Origin: Lautropia sp.
GTDB lineage: Bacteria > Pseudomonadota > Gammaproteobacteria > Burkholderiales > Burkholderiaceae_E
Direction: 5' to 3'
Length of the DNA stretch: 6,656 nucleotides
NCBI GenBank assembly: GCA_013813615.1
Contig: JACCRJ010000643.1
Coordinates: 1-6,656 of the forward strand
A model generated the notes under the pieces. It was not told the origin of the DNA and ran no database searches. It saw nothing but the letters and a program-made list of their open reading frames with translations. Shown here piece by piece: positions 5,947-6,656 of the stretch (position 1 is the stretch's first letter; the number at the start of each line of letters is the position of its first letter). Made by a program: the position numbers and the translations under genes.

Positions 5947-6655
5947 CCGGGCGGTGGCGCAACTCGTCAGGCCGGCAGGAGGGGCGGCCTGCAGGCGAAG
6001 GCCGATGGCGGCCTCGTCCAGGCTGTCACGCAGGCCGATGCAGACGAGCCGGCCGCAGTCCGGGTCCGGATACGCCAGGTTGCAGGTCTGCGTACGCGAG
6101 CCCACCTGCTGGAACGACGTGGGGGTGCCGTCGTTATCCCGCATCAACCCCTTGGACCGCAGGATGCCCAGCACCGGATCGGCAAGTTCAGTGGCCAGCC
6201 GCGCCATATCCACCGGCTCGGAAAACCGGAAGGTGATGCTGGTGAAGCGGTCGGCCGCCGGCGGCAGGATCCTGCGCAGGTGCTGGCCGCCGGTCGCCTG
6301 GGCGCACTCGTCCTCCGCGAGGGGCGCCTTCGCGGAGCGAGCCTTCGAGAGCGCTGCGGCTCGCACCGGCACCCGGCTGTCCCGCGCCTGCGAGCCGCTC
6401 GAGCCTAATATCAACTCCACAGGCACCTCCCCCTGGCAGGCGTGCGCGACGCGGGCGGCCGGGGCCTGCCCTTGCAGCCAGGCGGTGAGGTCCTTGCAGA
6501 AACCGGCGGCAACGAGGTCAAGCTTGTTGACGACGATCAGGTCGGCCTGAGCCAGCTGCGCCGTGACGGTGTCGCCGACGTAGCGGTCAGCGGCCCGCTG
6601 GCGCACCGTTGCGGCGTCGATCACGACGATCACCGCATCGAGGACGAGTCCGCCG
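5941..6655 (-). CDS. CobW/COG0523-family GTP-binding protein (partial, N-terminus outside window)
   Basis: The visible 237 residues are the C-terminal two thirds of a G3E-family GTPase of the CobW/ZNG/YjiA group; these use GTP to deliver or handle metals such as zinc, cobalt or iron in the cytoplasm. Seen here are a beta strand VIVVIDA, the G4 guanine-specificity motif in ADLIVVNKLDLV (NKLD at about 6517-6528), a short linker, and the CobW C-terminal domain beginning at FTSITFRF, with LRSKGLMRD and FQQVGSR before the tail. The P-loop and the CxCC metal motif, if present, lie beyond the right edge. The stop is TAG 5941-5943. The linker near DECAQATGGQHLRR lacks the long His-rich tract of some paralogues. 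It is followed by the cupin gene on the same strand. Exact subfamily and metal cannot be told from this part. Confidence 0.88.
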   Translation of the reverse strand, partial: GGLVLDAVIVVIDAATVRQRAADRYVGDTVTAQLAQADLIVVNKLDLVAAGFCKDLTAWLQGQAPAARVAHACQGEVPVELILGSSGSQARDSRVPVRAAALSKARSAKAPLAEDECAQATGGQHLRRILPPAADRFTSITFRFSEPVDMARLATELADPVLGILRSKGLMRDNDGTPTSFQQVGSRTQTCNLAYPDPDCGRLVCIGLRDSLDEAAIGLRLQAAPPAGLTSCATARR

Positions 6656-6656
6656 A

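Noticed and set aside
1..6656. tRNA or rRNA genes, CRISPR arrays, insertion sequences
   Set aside because: No cloverleaf-like sequence, no regularly spaced repeats, and no transposase or paired terminal inverted repeats were seen on either strand.

Overview
The window is GC-rich with strongly GC-biased codon third positions. Its gene content (class I fructose-bisphosphate aldolase, a COG0523 GTPase, a truncated-globin relative, a BTAD/ATPase regulator) fits a high-GC proteobacterium, most likely a betaproteobacterium such as Rhodocyclales or Burkholderiales. The lineage is an inference from style and gene content, not a demonstrated placement.

Layout, left to right. (1) 1-127: the end of an unrecognised plus-strand reading frame. 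(2) 184-333, minus strand: the first 50 or so residues of a medium-chain dehydrogenase/quinone oxidoreductase, with its own ribosome binding site; the recognisable protein then stops abruptly, so it looks like a gene remnant. (3) 358-3531, minus strand: a 1057-residue regulator with a winged-helix/BTAD N-terminus as in SARP/AfsR proteins, a STAND-like ATPase core and a long helical-repeat C-terminus. (4) 3532-3660: a divergent promoter region holding an exact heptamer direct repeat (AGGAACG) with an 11-bp period, 9 bp ahead of a -10-like hexamer. This is the architecture known for SARP operators. (5) 3661-3879 and 3872-4324, plus strand: an overlapping two-gene unit encoding a 72-residue protein of unknown function and a 150-residue group-1-truncated-globin relative that appears to lack the normal heme-pocket residues. 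(6) 4453-5475, plus strand: class I fructose-bisphosphate aldolase, with its own good sigma-70-like promoter. (7) 5515-5898 and 5941 to the right edge, minus strand: a small cupin downstream of a COG0523/CobW-type GTPase. They probably form one operon and converge on the aldolase gene.

The part most worth a second look is the centre: a large signal-integrating ATPase regulator, divergent from a tiny orphan protein and a globin-fold protein that has apparently lost its heme ligand, with a SARP-style operator between them. The working hypothesis is that the regulator controls the small-protein/globin pair and that the globin fold acts as a non-heme or altered-ligand sensor or partner. The aldolase and the GTPase/cupin pair look like ordinary neighbours.
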